From contig DBXI01000053.1 in assembly GCA_002309255.1 (NCBI GenBank), positions 14,133-45,319 of the forward strand: a DNA stretch of 31,187 bases, given 5' to 3'. The notes beneath the pieces were generated by a model. That model was given only the letters and a program-made list of their open reading frames with translations. It was not told the origin of the DNA and did not search any database. The stretch's first letter is position 1. Each line of letters starts with the position of its first letter. Of this stretch, positions 30,189 through 31,187 are shown one piece after another. Position numbers and translations under genes: made by a program. The stretch comes from Bacteroidales bacterium UBA1216. GTDB taxonomy: Bacteria; Bacteroidota; Bacteroidia; Bacteroidales; Paludibacteraceae.

Positions 30189-30967
30189 ACAAGACTCTCC
30201 TCATAACAGGCGGTAGTTCAGGCATAGGCTTGGCTACCGCTATGCTATTTACAGCCAAGGGTTGGCGGGTGTACGAGCTGAGCCGTCACGGCGAGAGTCA
30301 TGACGGCATAACGCACGTGGACTGCGACGTCACCTCGCCCGAATCCGTCCGTCAGGCAGTAGCCGAAGTGTTGCGCCAGACGCATGAGATCGATGTGCTA
30401 ATCTCCAATGCGGGCTACGGTATATCGGGTGCGGTGGAGTTCACTAAGTTGGATGATGCCAAGCGGCAGATGGATGTGAATTTCTTCGGTGCTCTAAACA
30501 TCACGCAGGCCGTGCTGCCCTCTATGCGCGAGCGCGGTGAAGGACGTATCCTGTACACCTCGTCGGTAGCAGCCGTGCTGCCTGTGCCTTATCAGGCGTT
30601 CTACTCCGCCTCCAAGGCTGCCATCAATGCCATGGCGCTGGCACTGGCCAACGAACTGCGCGGGTTCAACATACGTGTGGCGTGTCTTATGCCGGGCGAC
30701 GTAGCTACAGGCTTCACCGCCGCGCGCGACAAGTCCGACAGGGGAGTAGAGGTCTATCAGAACGTAACCAAGGCCGTCTCTGCCATGGAGAAAGATGAGC
30801 AGAACGGCATGCGACCCGAGCAGATGGCGGCGATCTACTACAAGATGGCTACACGCCGCAACCCTGCACCGTACTACATCGGCGGTGGCGTGTACAAGAT
30901 CTTCTGCCTCTTGAACCGCTTGCTGCCTACACGCTTCGTGAACTGGATAGAGGGGCTGATGTACTAA
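30185..30967 (+). CDS. Short-chain dehydrogenase/reductase, candidate 3-ketodihydrosphingosine reductase
   Basis: 260 residues from TTG 30185 (read MNKTLLITGGSSGIGLATAM). No ATG precedes the Rossmann motif in a sensible position, and the longer frame is repeat plus antisense-like sequence, so TTG is chosen. Classical SDR marks: TGGSSGIG (residues 8-15), N75 in SNAGYG, and catalytic S127, Y140 and K144 with the standard spacings (S+13=Y, Y+4=K). After MPGDVATGF the C-terminus has a hydrophobic tail (YKIFCLLNRLLPTRFVNWIE) that may lie on a membrane. It follows spt on the same strand with a 74-nt gap and a strong terminator behind it, so the two form an operon. The eukaryotic reductase for the product of serine palmitoyltransferase is an SDR, hence the proposed role. 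A generic SDR is the alternative. Confidence 0.88.
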   Translation: MNKTLLITGGSSGIGLATAMLFTAKGWRVYELSRHGESHDGITHVDCDVTSPESVRQAVAEVLRQTHEIDVLISNAGYGISGAVEFTKLDDAKRQMDVNFFGALNITQAVLPSMRERGEGRILYTSSVAAVLPVPYQAFYSASKAAINAMALALANELRGFNIRVACLMPGDVATGFTAARDKSDRGVEVYQNVTKAVSAMEKDEQNGMRPEQMAAIYYKMATRRNPAPYYIGGGVYKIFCLLNRLLPTRFVNWIEGLMY

Positions 30968-31004
30968 ACACCTTAAGCTCCCTCCTACCTTATAACACAA
31001 CAAT

Positions 31005-31040
31005 GGGAGTGTGTCAAAAAGCACGCTCCCTATTTTTTTT
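31005..31040 (+). terminator. Intrinsic terminator of the spt-SDR operon
   Basis: GGGAGTGTG (31005-31013) pairs with CACGCTCCC (31022-31030) with one G-T wobble, loop TCAAAAAG, then TATTTTTTTT. Confidence 0.88.
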
Positions 31041-31126
31041 AGTCCAAATAGTCCCAAAATGATTCAAAAAAAGAATATTTTTGGAGGGCACTGAAAAAGG
31101 TTGCTTATTTGTAGTGCACTCATAAC

Positions 31127-31168
31127 ATGAGAAAGGATTGCAGCGATTAACGTTGCAATCCTTTTTTA
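31127..31168 (+). terminator. Second intrinsic terminator at the right edge, overlapping a 7-codon ORF
   Basis: AAAGGATTGCAGCG (31132-31145) pairs with CGTTGCAATCCTTT (31151-31164) over 14 bp with one wobble and a 5-nt loop, then T-run. Because a terminator already sits at 31005, this one should serve a separate short transcript or attenuator. Inside it runs ATG 31127 to TAA 31150 (MRKDCSD). A partial promoter (TTTG 31080-31083, 20-nt spacer, CTTATTTG 31104-31111) would start a transcript of about 50 nt. Confidence 0.6.
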
Positions 31169-31187
31169 TGATTAGTAGCGGCTACTT

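Overview
The window looks like a chromosomal segment from a member of the Bacteroidales. The evidence is nine promoters of the Bacteroidota type (TTTG, 20-nt spacer, TAnnTTTG), near absence of Shine-Dalgarno sequences, a serine palmitoyltransferase gene for sphingolipid synthesis, an OmpA/PD40 envelope protein resembling PorE of the type IX secretion system (T9SS), a thiamin-riboswitch TonB receptor, and secreted proteins with a short T9SS-like C-terminal motif. No species can be named from the sequence alone.

Layout. 1-1955 (-): pnp, cut by the left edge. 2136-5404 (+): a two-gene envelope operon (PorE-like OmpA protein plus a secreted partner). 5540-5612: tRNA-Phe with promoter and terminator. 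5759-9725 (-): a four-gene operon in transcription order DUF4874/DUF4832-type secreted protein, HAD phosphatase, NahK-like sugar kinase and CBM9-like protein, with a leader of about 375 nt. 10359-11078 (+): an ORF6N DNA-binding gene broken by one in-frame TAA. 11093-16426 (+): a 1777-residue secreted modular protein, followed by a 119-residue membrane-anchored protein. 16901-19283 (+): a TPP riboswitch whose closing helix contains the start codon of a TonB-dependent receptor, so probably thiamin uptake. 19346-21361 (-): M13 metallopeptidase lipoprotein. 21688-21761 (+): tRNA with CAT anticodon. 21860-25042 (-): an RND exporter with no adaptor gene beside it. 25508-26737 (-): recF with an internal insertion. 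26912-27000 (-): tRNA-Ser(CGA). 27148-28666 (-): miaA and a pRiA4b ORF-3-like gene. 28923-30967 (+): serine palmitoyltransferase and a short-chain reductase, a likely pair for the first two steps of sphingoid base synthesis.

The most unusual layer is repetitive. (1) A structured repeat of about 110 bp occurs twice: in the presumed 5' leader of the CAT tRNA, and inside recF, where it is translated in frame as about 33 extra residues. (2) Short quasi-tandem arrays with 7-nt or 8-nt periods, of different sequence but similar size, fill many gene-to-gene gaps and several inter-domain linkers; three lie in frame inside the RND gene and one just before the C-terminal motif of the giant protein. (3) An 11-bp-period array lies in the long leader of the minus-strand operon. 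These look like a genome-wide habit of short repeat expansion and insertion.

Limits: all family calls come from reading motifs. No alignment, folding or database search was run, so distant homologies and the promoter and terminator calls are inferences.
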